This document shows, in pieces, positions 40,876-49,885 of a stretch of 64,000 nucleotides of DNA. The position numbers and the translations under genes were made by a program. Source of the DNA: Ignavibacteriota bacterium (GTDB lineage: Bacteria; Bacteroidota; Ignavibacteria; Kapaibacteriales; UBA2268); NCBI GenBank assembly GCA_019637995.1, contig JAHBUQ010000004.1, forward strand, positions 186,001 through 250,000. The letters are read 5' to 3'. The stretch's first letter is position 1. The number at the start of each line of letters is the position of its first letter. The notes beneath the pieces are model-generated. The model did not search any database and was not told the origin of the DNA. It worked only from the letters and a program-made list of their open reading frames with translations.

Positions 40876-41547
40876 ATGAGTAAAATATTAGAAAATACAC
40901 CGCTTCGTGAAAGAAAAGCAGCGCAAACAAAAATTGATGTGCTGAAAAGTATGTTAAGAAAAACTGATGTGAAAAAACTGGATGAAATTTCAGTAAAAGA
41001 ATTATGCGATGATATCCTAATTTCTGAAGGCACATTTTTCAATTATTTCAAGAAAAAATCTGATTTACTAATATATTTCATAAAATTATGGACAATTCAG
41101 GCAGTTTACCTGGCTGATAAAAAATATGGTAAATCAAGCGGTCTGAAACGAATTGAATCAATATTCCTCTCTACTGCCGATAATCAGACAATCGGAAACA
41201 ACAGAATTATGTATGAAATCATTGCATTTACAGCATTGGAAGAGTCTGAATATGAATTAGATTTTTCTACAATTTCTACAGTTGAGAAAGTACTCGCTTT
41301 TCCCGATAGTGAAGGCATTGAAGATGTTAATATTGAAAGTTTCAATGATATTTTCATTGATAATATTAAGCTGGCGGTAGAATTAGGCGAATTGCCTCCT
41401 AATATTGATTTTATGAGAGTTTTAATTTTCTTGGGCTCTCTTTTTTACGGAGTGCCCATAATTTTGAAAAATAAAAATGAGCAGATTATGGATTACTACA
41501 CTTTTTCTTTAAATTCATTATGGGAGATTCTAAGAAAATCCGCTTAA
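40876..41547 (+). CDS. TetR/AcrR-family regulator
   Basis: An N-terminal helix-turn-helix (TKIDVLKSMLRKTDVKKLDEISVKELCDDILISEGTFFNYFKKKSDLLIYF) is typical of TetR proteins, with the recognition helix ending FNYFKKKSDLL near residues 58-68. The C-terminal helical domain would bind an unknown ligand. Position suggests control of the receptor gene upstream. It converges with flhB. Confidence 0.82.
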   Translation: MSKILENTPLRERKAAQTKIDVLKSMLRKTDVKKLDEISVKELCDDILISEGTFFNYFKKKSDLLIYFIKLWTIQAVYLADKKYGKSSGLKRIESIFLSTADNQTIGNNRIMYEIIAFTALEESEYELDFSTISTVEKVLAFPDSEGIEDVNIESFNDIFIDNIKLAVELGELPPNIDFMRVLIFLGSLFYGVPIILKNKNEQIMDYYTFSLNSLWEILRKSA

Positions 41548-41550
41548 TAC

Positions 41551-42651
41551 CTAAGCTCTTTTGTGATATGGATAGATTTTCTTTTGAAGTGCATAGATAT
41601 AAGCCAATACCTGAGCTACAGACTTAAAAAGATTTTCCGGTATTTCCTGGTCAATTTTCACACTGCTGTATAGTGCTCGGGCAAGTGGCGGTTCTTCGAC
41701 TATCGGAACATTATTCAGCTGAGCAATTTCTCTGATTTTCAATGCAAGGAAGTCAACACCTTTGGCTACAACAACAGGGGCATTCATTTGTCCCTGCTTA
41801 TAAGCCAAAGCAACGGCGTAATGTGTCGGATTGGTTATTACAACATCAGCGGTTTTGACGTTACTTAACATGATTTTTCTAATTCGGGAAAGCATCAATC
41901 CTCGAATTTTTGCTTTTACCTTAGGGTCACCTTCAGATTGCTTACCTTCTTCTTTAACTTCGGTTTTAGTCATTTTCATGTCTTCTGCAAACTTCCATTT
42001 TTGATAAAAGAAGTCTGCAGCGGCAATGAAAATATAAACAGCTCCCATTTTAAGCAGAACTTCGAGTGCTAAGGCTCCCATTGAAGTGCCTACATCTGAA
42101 AAGGGTCGTTCTAAAAGTCCGACTAAAAGAGGTCCTTTACTTGCAAGGGAAGACCAAACAACAAGCCCAAGAACAATGACTTTGGCAAAGTTTTTGACTA
42201 ACTCTACCATTGTGTGTTTTGAAAAGAAAATTCTTTTTAATCCCGGAAAAGGGTTAAATATTTTCTTGAAATTCAACCCTTCGGTAAATTTCTTTTTAGC
42301 AACATGAAACCCTACCTGAGATATTTCAGCTGATAATGCTAAGAATACAACCAAACCCATTATTGGAATCATTACACTTGCCATAAAAAACATGACATTA
42401 TTAAATACACTCGGAATTGTATTGATATTAAGATTGACATTAGCTAAATTTCCAAAAATCTCTCTTGAAAATGCCTGATAACTTGATACAAATGGACCTA
42501 CACTAAGAAAGACTCCCGTACCTCCTATAAGCAAAATTGTTGCTGTTGTAATATCCATACTTTTGGATACCTGTCCCTTATCTTTACCTTCTGTTAGCCG
42601 CTTGGTGGTGGCTTTCTCCGTCTTCTCCTGTCCATCTTGATTCTCAGCCAT
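41551..42651 (-). CDS. flhB: Flagellar biosynthesis protein FlhB
   Basis: The start (QEKTEKATTKRLTEGKDKGQVSKSMD) and four membrane helices are typical, and the self-cleavage motif NPTHYAVAL lies near residues 273-281. FlhB is the export-gate switch protein that changes substrate class. It follows fliR without a gap on the minus strand, and ends within 4 bp of the convergent TetR gene. Confidence 0.95.
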   Translation of the reverse strand: MAENQDGQEKTEKATTKRLTEGKDKGQVSKSMDITTATILLIGGTGVFLSVGPFVSSYQAFSREIFGNLANVNLNINTIPSVFNNVMFFMASVMIPIMGLVVFLALSAEISQVGFHVAKKKFTEGLNFKKIFNPFPGLKRIFFSKHTMVELVKNFAKVIVLGLVVWSSLASKGPLLVGLLERPFSDVGTSMGALALEVLLKMGAVYIFIAAADFFYQKWKFAEDMKMTKTEVKEEGKQSEGDPKVKAKIRGLMLSRIRKIMLSNVKTADVVITNPTHYAVALAYKQGQMNAPVVVAKGVDFLALKIREIAQLNNVPIVEEPPLARALYSSVKIDQEIPENLFKSVAQVLAYIYALQKKIYPYHKRA

Positions 42652-43449
42652 CTACACAGCTCCTGATTGGTTTAGAGTTAAGATTATATCCATAGTTTGA
42701 GACTGGAAATTCTGTAATGCCCATTTGATAATATATACAAGCAATGGCACCATTGTGAAAAGCATAGTTAGACCAACTGCAATTTTCACCTGAAATGAAA
42801 GCATAAATATATTTGTCTGTGGTGCAACACGAGCCAATAATGCAAGCGATAAATTTGAGCAGAAAAGAGCTACCAGAACAGGTGAAGCAAATTTAATAGC
42901 CAGTATAAAAACTGTTACTACCATCTTGACAAGTAATTGAATCGTAACAGCGCTAATGCTGAATTTAGATATCGGCACAATCTGAAAACTTAAATATAGA
43001 GATTCAATCAATTGATGATGTCCATTTATAAGGAAAAACAACATAAGTGCAATCAAATCTTTAAATTCACCTACAAGAGTAGGACTTACATTCGATATGT
43101 CAAAAAGTGTTGAAGTATTATAGCCCATCTCCATATCAATTATACCTCCAGCAAACCTCGCAGCGAAAAATACTAAATTGGCAGTATATCCTATAAGTAC
43201 ACCAAAAAAGAACTCTTTTAATGCTATAACAGTAACATTGAATAATTCAAATTCGATTGCAGGCTGATTCTCTGCAAATACATTTGTCATAATCATAGCC
43301 AAAATCGCCGCAAGCATTATCTTCACTTTGGTTTTTATAGCAGTACTTCTGAATACCGGAGCAGATGCAAACATACCAAGAATTCTGATGAAGATGAATC
43401 CACCGGTCAAAAATTTTGATGTTAATATTTCCAGAGTAGCACTGTCCAT
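42652..43449 (-). CDS. fliR: Flagellar biosynthesis protein FliR
   Basis: 265 residues, about six hydrophobic segments, with the FliR features FIRILGMFASAPVFRSTAIKTKVKIMLA, DMEMGYNTSTLFD and ARVAPQTNIFMLSFQVKIAVGLTM. A part of the core export gate with FliP and FliQ; it abuts flhB and follows fliQ by 9 bp. Confidence 0.94.
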   Translation of the reverse strand: MDSATLEILTSKFLTGGFIFIRILGMFASAPVFRSTAIKTKVKIMLAAILAMIMTNVFAENQPAIEFELFNVTVIALKEFFFGVLIGYTANLVFFAARFAGGIIDMEMGYNTSTLFDISNVSPTLVGEFKDLIALMLFFLINGHHQLIESLYLSFQIVPISKFSISAVTIQLLVKMVVTVFILAIKFASPVLVALFCSNLSLALLARVAPQTNIFMLSFQVKIAVGLTMLFTMVPLLVYIIKWALQNFQSQTMDIILTLNQSGAV

Positions 43450-43458
43450 ATTTTTGTG

Positions 43459-43725
43459 CTACATTCCTGCGATATAGTTCATTATATTTATAGTGAATGA
43501 TTTCATCATGCTCATCATAAAAGGCAGAATTAAAATCATAACAATAAAAACACTTAATAACTTTGGTACAAAAGTCAGTGTCTGCTCCGAAATAGATGTA
43601 GCAGCCTGAAATATTGATATTGAAAGTCCAATTATCAATGATACCATCAAAAGTGGTCCTACCAACAAAATTACATGATAGAAAGCGTCTCTGATTATTT
43701 GAATTACGAATTGATCTGTTAACAT
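43459..43725 (-). CDS. fliQ: Flagellar biosynthesis protein FliQ
   Basis: 88 residues, two membrane helices with the conserved GLSISIFQAATSISEQTLTFVPKL between them. Part of the FliPQR export gate. It lies between fliP and fliR with short gaps. Confidence 0.94.
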   Translation of the reverse strand: MLTDQFVIQIIRDAFYHVILLVGPLLMVSLIIGLSISIFQAATSISEQTLTFVPKLLSVFIVMILILPFMMSMMKSFTINIMNYIAGM

Positions 43726-43738
43726 TTTTTATTAAACC

Positions 43739-44578
43739 CTAATTTGTTATACTCTTGACTAATGAATCAATTATAAGATACCAACCATCTACCAAAATAA
43801 AAAGAAGTATTTTTATTGGTAATGATATAAGCTGGGGAGGCAATAGAAACATACCAAGCGACATTAGTGTACTTGCAATAACCATATCCAAAACCAAAAA
43901 CGGTATGAACAGCATAAATCCAATTTGGAATGCAACTCTGATTTCACTTATTGAATACGCCGGAATCAGTGCCCAAATAGAAACATCCTGCGAACTTGCA
44001 GGTTTTCCGCCACCACTTAATTTAACAAATAGTCCCAAATCTTCATCCCGCACCTGCTTTAGCATAAATTGCTTAAATGGCTGCACAATATTATCCACAG
44101 CCTGCTCCTGCGTAATCTCATCTTTCATGTATGGTTGGATGCCTTTGTCATTTGCTTCATTAAAAACAGGCTGCATTATGAAAAATGTAAGAAACAAAGC
44201 CAGTCCTGTTACCAGCTGATTTGGCGGCTGATTTGTTGTTCCCATTGCTTGTTTTAAAAAATGAAGGACTATGACAATACGTGTAAAACATGTCATCATA
44301 ATAAGAATTGAGGGAGCTAATGTCAGAACGGTCATTACAGCAAGAATTTGCAAACTTAAGACCAGGTCTGTGTCTCCACCATCAGAAGCTACATTTACAG
44401 AAATTCCCGGAACCTGAACTTGTTGGGAAAATGTTTCAAAACTTCCTACTGAAATAAATAAAATAATAGCTATAAATATGAAACGATTTACATTACCGGC
44501 TCTCAGATTCAAGTTTTGTATTCCTGAAGCTATTAAACCCCATCTTCCTGACTCTATGTTAATTTTGCTCAAATTCAT
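43739..44578 (-). CDS. fliP: Flagellar biosynthesis protein FliP
   Basis: After an N-terminal signal-like helix the core carries SLQILAVMTVLTLAPSILIMMTCFTRIVIVLHFLKQAMGT, NQLVTGLALFLTFFIMQPVF, EIRVAFQIGFMLFIPFLVLDMV and the closing LLPPQLISLPIKILLFILVDGWYLI, all FliP hallmarks. It is the first gene left in this flagellar block: directly upstream lies the integrase of the mobile element, not the usual fliO/fliN genes. Confidence 0.95.
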   Translation of the reverse strand: MNLSKINIESGRWGLIASGIQNLNLRAGNVNRFIFIAIILFISVGSFETFSQQVQVPGISVNVASDGGDTDLVLSLQILAVMTVLTLAPSILIMMTCFTRIVIVLHFLKQAMGTTNQPPNQLVTGLALFLTFFIMQPVFNEANDKGIQPYMKDEITQEQAVDNIVQPFKQFMLKQVRDEDLGLFVKLSGGGKPASSQDVSIWALIPAYSISEIRVAFQIGFMLFIPFLVLDMVIASTLMSLGMFLLPPQLISLPIKILLFILVDGWYLIIDSLVKSITN

Positions 44579-44949
44579 ACATTATAAATGTTAATTTAAA
44601 ATTCAATTATACTATTACAACTAAAGTGCCACATAATCGAATAACATTTATAATATGCAGTATGTTGTTATTAATCAATAAATTACAGCATTATATCATT
44701 TAATTGCTTTAGATATTAAAAGTCCAGAATTGAATAATAATCATCAGTCTGGCTAAAAAGGAATTGTAATGAGTTATGAGAAATTATAAAAAAAACACAA
44801 GCCCTTGATTTCTCAAGGGCTTGTCAAGGGTTTATGTTGGAGTTTCAGTGATCTCGGCGGGAAACGAATATGTCTTTATAGTGTGTGATTACAAGGGGTT
44901 TCAAAAAGATTATAGTTCTTAGTTATTGATATTTTGATATTTATTTTGC
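44579..44949. other. Non-coding junction between fliP and integrase
   Basis: No gene is seen. It contains a strong leftward terminator (44786-44823). The left end of the integrated element probably lies here, but I could not find a convincing tRNA end or att repeat; the segment near 44850-44870 (CTCGGCGGGAAACG) was considered. Confidence 0.4.
44786..44823 (-). terminator. Rho-independent terminator of integrase gene
   Basis: A perfect 11-bp stem (CAAGCCCTTGA/TCAAGGGCTTG) with a 4-nt loop is followed on the minus strand by a run of eight T. It lies about 130 bp after the integrase stop. Confidence 0.8.
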
Positions 44950-46005
44950 TTACATTTTGCTTAATAATTCGAGTTCTTTCTCCAAATATTGAATTTCTGG
45001 AGTAGACAGATAAAAGCCTTTTTCGACATCTTTTGAGTGTCCGGCGATTAGATTTCTTACTTCTCCGGAAATACCCGCATTTCTCCAAATATTAATTGTA
45101 GTTTTACGAATTACGTGAAAAGAAATTTCCCAAGTCATTTCCGGATATTTTACCTTACATTTCTCCAAAGCATTTCGAAGATTCTTGGCAGGCGTTTGTT
45201 GGTTTTTCCAATTAAATGGTTTTGGCAAACCTTCTTCTTTAAGTGTTAAAAGGATTTCTTTTGCACGCGGGAATGAACGTAACGGCAATATTCGTTTACG
45301 TCCCCCCTTCCCTTTTATTATCAGAATATTTTCTTCTATATCTTCCCATTCTATATTCAATATTTCCTGAATTCTTAAAGCCGTAATAAAAGCAAATTCG
45401 AGCATATAAGCCATTGAAAGAAGACCGGTATTATTGAAATGCTGTAATAGTATTTCGATATGTTCTTTTGTGCAGGTAACAACTTCCTTATGTTTGTACT
45501 CCGGAATAAGTGCTTTAGGAATTGGATTCTTTTCCATCCATTCAAGCTCTACAGCATACTCAAACAACTTTTTCAGACGTTGAATTTTTTTCCAGATAGT
45601 ATTATTTGACTGCGTTGAAAAATTCTTTTTATCTATTATCCGGTTACGGATTTCCTGAATATCTGTAAGTGGTAAATCAAAATTAAGATACTGTTTGTAT
45701 AATGTTTTATAGTGAGATTGAGTAGCTTTATTAAGCTTGATTACTTTGTCGCGGTGGAACTGCATAATCAGTTCTGATAACATTTTTACATCATTTTTCT
45801 TAGTTGGTATAATTGTTTCTCTTAATCTTTGATTCAGAATGTCCATACAAACTTTTTTATTACGTGGATGCCATTCAAATCCTGTTGCCTGCCGGACAGA
45901 ATTAACGGAAGTATAAACCATACCGTTACGATACCGGAAGCAGTATGCTTTGCGGTAGTTTGGATGTAGCCACCTTTCCTCGTTTGATTTAGCGTATCTG
46001 GGCAT
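44950..46005 (-). CDS. Tyrosine recombinase / phage-type integrase
   Basis: The catalytic residues are in place: R in FITALRIQEIL (about residue 206), the HVIRKT box (about 296), GHS (321-323) and a tyrosine in KGFYLSTPE (331). N-terminal SAM-like DNA-binding domain with LRETIIPTKK and a core-binding helical part precede them. The start at 46005 (MPRYAKSNEERW) is preferred to the in-frame ATG at 46071, because a minus-strand -7 box TATTTTTG at 46036-46043 lies between them. It would integrate the element; host target unknown. Confidence 0.88.
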   Translation of the reverse strand: MPRYAKSNEERWLHPNYRKAYCFRYRNGMVYTSVNSVRQATGFEWHPRNKKVCMDILNQRLRETIIPTKKNDVKMLSELIMQFHRDKVIKLNKATQSHYKTLYKQYLNFDLPLTDIQEIRNRIIDKKNFSTQSNNTIWKKIQRLKKLFEYAVELEWMEKNPIPKALIPEYKHKEVVTCTKEHIEILLQHFNNTGLLSMAYMLEFAFITALRIQEILNIEWEDIEENILIIKGKGGRKRILPLRSFPRAKEILLTLKEEGLPKPFNWKNQQTPAKNLRNALEKCKVKYPEMTWEISFHVIRKTTINIWRNAGISGEVRNLIAGHSKDVEKGFYLSTPEIQYLEKELELLSKM

Positions 46006-46074
46006 AATTTTAGTAGAACTTATAGAAATTTTTCTCAAAAATAACACTTTTTGCAGAATTATACTATACATATA

Positions 46075-46139
46075 TTTGTATATTGGTAAGATTTTAGTAA
46101 TTTTGTAATGTCATTTATTGAGAATTCGTAGATAAGTGA
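46075..46139 (+). promoter_or_regulatory. Promoter and dyad operator of the type IIG R-M locus
   Basis: TTTG (46075-46078), 19 bp, TAATTTTG (46098-46105), then a 29-bp dyad at 46111-46139 with arms TCATTTATTGAGA and GTAGATAAGTGA around a GAATTC centre. The arms are the same as at 690-718 upstream of the type III R-M operon, while the centre and flanks differ. The position over the start site suggests a repressor site. Confidence 0.55.
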
Positions 46140-46184
46140 TTTAACGTAATTTCAATTAGTAAGCAAAAAAAAATAGGAGTAATC

Positions 46185-46388
46185 ATGTCGCATAATCAAG
46201 ATATTTATAAAGCATGGCTTGAGTTGTTTAATCGCTCAAAGAAGAATGAATTAGATGAAGTTCAAACTAATGCACTTTTAAGCAATGGATTTATAAAGCA
46301 AAATTTTAAGTCTGATGAAGCAGGAAACAAGTATCCAACTGACCTAGTTCTAACAGATAAAGGGAATAACCTTTTATTTAAAAAGTAA
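46185..46388 (+). CDS. Small winged-helix-like protein
   Basis: 67 residues, starting after an AGGAG box. The C-terminal half (NALLSNGFIKQNFKSDEAG, YPTDLVLTDKGNNLLFKK) looks like the last helix and wing of a winged-helix domain (L..GLI...LT.KG..LL). It lies between the dyad-carrying promoter and the type IIG R-M gene, so a controller (C-protein-like) role is possible but not shown. No family recognised with certainty. Confidence 0.55.
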   Translation: MSHNQDIYKAWLELFNRSKKNELDEVQTNALLSNGFIKQNFKSDEAGNKYPTDLVLTDKGNNLLFKK

Positions 46389-46445
46389 GCCTTCTTAAAT
46401 CCACAAAATATTTGTGAATAAGCAAATAAATATCAGGAATCGTAA

Positions 46446-49400
46446 ATGAGTTTTTTCCAAGAGTCAGTTAAAAAGAAATATGTAAATGAATTGAATAAGG
46501 AACTGTTAGATGATAAATTCAGACAGTTTCAAAGCTATTTTAACAATCCGGAAATTCAGGAAAATATCAGAAAAGCTAAAGAAGAGCAGTTTCAGGAAGG
46601 TTTTCTGCGGGAATTATTTGTAAATATTTTTGATTATACATTAAATCCCCATCCGAACTATAACTTAACTACTGAACTGAAAAATATTGCCAACAGCAAA
46701 AAGGTTGATGGTGCTATTCTGAAAGGTGATGATGCCGTTGCTGTGATTGAACTGAAAGGAACTGACACCAGCGACCTTGACAAAGTGGAAGCTCAGGCAT
46801 TTGGTTACAAAAGCCATAATCCAAAGTGTAATTATGTCATTATTTCTAATTTTGAGAAGCTAAGATTTTATATTAGCAATGCGGTTGAGCATATCAGCTT
46901 TAACCTTTTCAGATTGACAAGAGAGCAGTTTGCAGTGATGTGGCTTTGTCTGGCAAAAGATAATTTGCTGAATGACATTCCATTAAAGATGAAAGAATCA
47001 TCTTTAATGCAGGAAGAAAATATCACTAAGAAACTATATGCCGATTATTCAAAATTCCGGAATGCAATTTTTTCAAATCTTGTAATCAAGAATCCGGAAA
47101 TTGACAAACTTTTGCTATTCAAAAAGACACAAAAGCTTCTTGACCGCTTCCTGTTCATATTTTTTGCAGAAGACAGATTATTAATCCCACCAAATTCAAT
47201 CCGTGAAATTATCAATCAGTGGGAAACTCTGCGTGATGTTCTTGATGAATATATGCCTCTTTATGACAGATTCAAGAAGTTTTTCAATTACCTGAATACC
47301 GGCTACAAAGGAAAGAATTATGAAGTATTTGCATATAACGGCGGGCTTTTTGAACCTGATGAAATTCTCGACAATATAACAATTGATGACAATATTCTTT
47401 ATGAGCATACTTTAAAGCTCACTCAATACGATTTTGACACCGAAGTTGATGTTAATATTCTTGGGCATATTTTTGAGCATTCTTTAAGTGAAATTGAAAA
47501 TGTGCAGGCAGAAATCAGAGGTGAAAAAGTTGAAACTCAGAAATCAAAACGCAAAAAAGATGGGATTTTTTACACGCCCAAATACATTACAAAATATATA
47601 GTTGAGAATACTGTTGGTAAACTTTGTTTGGAGAAAAGAGAAGAAATTGGTATCATAGATGAGGAATATGCAAAGGGTAGAAAAAACCGTAAAAGAGAAA
47701 CAATTCTCGAACTCGATAAGAAGGTCACTGATTACCGGAACTGGCTTTTGAATATAACCATACTCGACCCTGCGTGTGGCTCCGGTGCATTTCTGAATCA
47801 GGCACTTGATTTTTTAATTTACGAACATCAGAAAATAGATAATCTTCGAGCTGCATTATTTGAAGAGGGATTAGTTTTTGCAGATATAACCAACGACATT
47901 CTTGAAAATAATATTTATGGCGTTGATATAAATGAAGAATCCGTCGAAATCGCCAAGCTATCATTATGGCTTCGTACCGCACAGGTAGGAAGAAAGCTGA
48001 ACTCATTAAGCAAAAATATAAAGTGTGGTAATTCATTAATTGATGACCCCGCAGTTGCCGGAGATAAAGCATTCAACTGGGAAAAGGAATTTCCTGTGCA
48101 GATGAGTGCCGGAGGTTTCGATGTAGTTATTGGCAATCCACCGTATGTTCGGGCTGATACAGATGATGCAGAATTTATTAAGCAAAGGGAATGGTTGACT
48201 AATAATTATGAAACTCTTTATGAAAAATGGGATTTGATGACTGCATTTTTTGAAAAGAGTTTGAAATTATTGAAAGATAATGGAAGTTTTGGTTTCATTG
48301 CTTCAAATTCAATTACTACATCTAAATTTGCTTTTAGATTACAGGATTGGATTATTAATAATTTCAAAATCAGAAGTATTGATTATTATGATGATTTTGT
48401 AGTTTTCCAAAATGTCGGAGTTGTTCCAATTACAATTATTGTTGATAAAGATTATTCTAACAAAAATGGAATCATAGAAAAGTTTTATCGGAAATCTGAA
48501 TTTGAAAATTATCAAATTAAGAAAATTGACTTATCAAAACTTGAAAGTCATAATATTGAAGAATTGCGTTCTCAAATCTTTAAAAAGGAATTTTCTAAAT
48601 CATTAATAAATGTAAAAAATGAATTGCTTGGTAATATTTGTTATATTAGTGTTGGTATGGTAATTAATGCTGATGAAATAAAGTCAAAAGGTGAATTTAG
48701 TAAAGATGATTTAATATCTGAGTTTCAAGATGAAATTCATTCAAGAATGTATGTTGAAGGAAAAAATATTAAAAGATACAAAATTGATGAATATAAATTT
48801 CTTGAATGGAATACAGATAGAGTACCTAATAAACTTAGACGCCCTACATTTCCAGAATTGTATCAGGGTGATAAAATATTAAGAGGTAGAGTAACAGAAG
48901 GTTTATTTGATAACACAGGTATTATTTGTAATGATTCAATTGTAGTATTTAAAAAATATCTCGATTTAGAGGGTATAAATAATTTAAGTATAAATAATTC
49001 AATAACAAAAAATGGAAATAGAAAGCGAAATGAACTTGAAGAAATTTCAAAACAATATGATTTGAAATATCTATTAGCAATAATAAATTCTAAATTCGCT
49101 TTAAAATATTTGAATAATATTAGAAAGCACCGTTTGGAAAATTATTTCTATCCTGATGATTTCAGAAAATTACCTATCCCAAACATCTCTCCTGAAGCAC
49201 AACTCCCATTCATAGAGCTTGCCGATATTATGCTTGAGAAAAATAAGGAACTGAAAGAAAAAGAAAATAAATTCCTTGAATTGCTCAAAGCCGAATTTAA
49301 TATTCAAAAACTTAGCACCAAGATTGAAAACTGGTCGAAACATACCTGGTCAGATTTTGAGCAAGAACTCAAGAAAGCCAAAATAACTTTATCCGGCGAG

Positions 49401-49556
49401 AAAAAAGAAGACTGGTTTGAGCGTTTCAACCGCTACAAATCACAAACAGATGAACTAAAATCCATAATTGACATGACAGACCGGAAAATTGACCAGCTCG
49501 TCTATCAGCTTTACGAACTGACAGAAGAAGAAATTAATATTGTGGAAGGGGAGTAG
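46446..49556 (+). CDS. Type IIG restriction-modification enzyme (Eco57I-like)
   Basis: A single chain of 1036 residues. The N-terminal nuclease has a PD-(D/E)XK-type site (KVDGAIL then VIELKGT near residues 101-105). A helical linker follows, then an N6-adenine methyltransferase with SAM motif PACGSGAFLNQAL (about 441) and catalytic VIGNPPYVRA (about 561-570), and a C-terminal TaqI-like target-recognition region followed by a coiled-coil end. One protein thus cuts and methylates. Located in the cargo of the integrated element. Confidence 0.88.
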   Translation: MSFFQESVKKKYVNELNKELLDDKFRQFQSYFNNPEIQENIRKAKEEQFQEGFLRELFVNIFDYTLNPHPNYNLTTELKNIANSKKVDGAILKGDDAVAVIELKGTDTSDLDKVEAQAFGYKSHNPKCNYVIISNFEKLRFYISNAVEHISFNLFRLTREQFAVMWLCLAKDNLLNDIPLKMKESSLMQEENITKKLYADYSKFRNAIFSNLVIKNPEIDKLLLFKKTQKLLDRFLFIFFAEDRLLIPPNSIREIINQWETLRDVLDEYMPLYDRFKKFFNYLNTGYKGKNYEVFAYNGGLFEPDEILDNITIDDNILYEHTLKLTQYDFDTEVDVNILGHIFEHSLSEIENVQAEIRGEKVETQKSKRKKDGIFYTPKYITKYIVENTVGKLCLEKREEIGIIDEEYAKGRKNRKRETILELDKKVTDYRNWLLNITILDPACGSGAFLNQALDFLIYEHQKIDNLRAALFEEGLVFADITNDILENNIYGVDINEESVEIAKLSLWLRTAQVGRKLNSLSKNIKCGNSLIDDPAVAGDKAFNWEKEFPVQMSAGGFDVVIGNPPYVRADTDDAEFIKQREWLTNNYETLYEKWDLMTAFFEKSLKLLKDNGSFGFIASNSITTSKFAFRLQDWIINNFKIRSIDYYDDFVVFQNVGVVPITIIVDKDYSNKNGIIEKFYRKSEFENYQIKKIDLSKLESHNIEELRSQIFKKEFSKSLINVKNELLGNICYISVGMVINADEIKSKGEFSKDDLISEFQDEIHSRMYVEGKNIKRYKIDEYKFLEWNTDRVPNKLRRPTFPELYQGDKILRGRVTEGLFDNTGIICNDSIVVFKKYLDLEGINNLSINNSITKNGNRKRNELEEISKQYDLKYLLAIINSKFALKYLNNIRKHRLENYFYPDDFRKLPIPNISPEAQLPFIELADIMLEKNKELKEKENKFLELLKAEFNIQKLSTKIENWSKHTWSDFEQELKKAKITLSGEKKEDWFERFNRYKSQTDELKSIIDMTDRKIDQLVYQLYELTEEEINIVEGE

Positions 49557-49586
49557 GGTGATATAGCCAATTCTGAAAAATTAAAG

Positions 49587-49778
49587 TTAGTCGGGTTGAT
49601 TAATTAAATTGCAATATTCTTTTAGTGTTTTAGTTAAACCGATTGACTCTTTAATATTTAGCTCTGTGCCTCTATTTATTTTTTGACGAATAGTATTAGA
49701 GTTCAGCCCTGATTTTTTAGTCAGGGCTTCTATATTTACAATTTCACTTATTCTTTTTAATATTTCTATAGTAATCAT
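49587..49778 (-). CDS. Small HTH protein divergent from csf operon
   Basis: 63 residues: EILKRISEIVNIEALTKKSGLNSNTIRQKINRGTELNIKESIGLTKTL is a Cro/CI-like helix-turn-helix (recognition helix about SGLNSNTIRQKI). It is divergent from the CRISPR effector operon, with a palindromic promoter region of about 105 bp between. A likely local repressor of that operon and of itself. Confidence 0.7.
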   Translation of the reverse strand: MITIEILKRISEIVNIEALTKKSGLNSNTIRQKINRGTELNIKESIGLTKTLKEYCNLINQPD

Positions 49779-49799
49779 ATAACAAAAATAATATAATTT

Positions 49800-49866
49800 T
49801 TTGAGAATATAAATAATAATATTACTTTTGTAATATTATTATTACATTTGTAATATTATTATTACA
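49800..49866 (+). promoter_or_regulatory. Promoter and tandem palindromic operator of csf operon
   Basis: A -33 TTTG (49800-49803) and -7 TACTTTTG (49823-49830) are spaced by 19 bp. A perfect 14-bp inverted repeat (49812-49825 against 49830-49843, loop TTTT) covers the -7 box, and a 20-bp unit is repeated in tandem exactly (49827-49846 and 49847-49866), so that the half-site GTAATATTATTATTAC appears twice on the same strand. This is a typical repressor-binding array; the HTH gene to the left is the obvious candidate. Confidence 0.65.
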
Positions 49867-49885
49867 CCAATTAAATTATCATTTT

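Noticed and set aside
44069..44257. Rightward frames within fliP
   Set aside because: They are antisense shadows of a well-conserved flagellar gene.
44845..44885. Possible 3' end of a tRNA or tmRNA serving as att site (TTCGTTTCCCGCC on the minus strand)
   Set aside because: The T-arm stem does not pair with the preceding bases and the loop is not TTCRANN. No repeat of it was found elsewhere in the window.
49800..49866. Start of a CRISPR array (tandem 20-bp repeats)
   Set aside because: There are only two adjoining copies with no spacer between them, and they overlap a promoter; an operator fits better.
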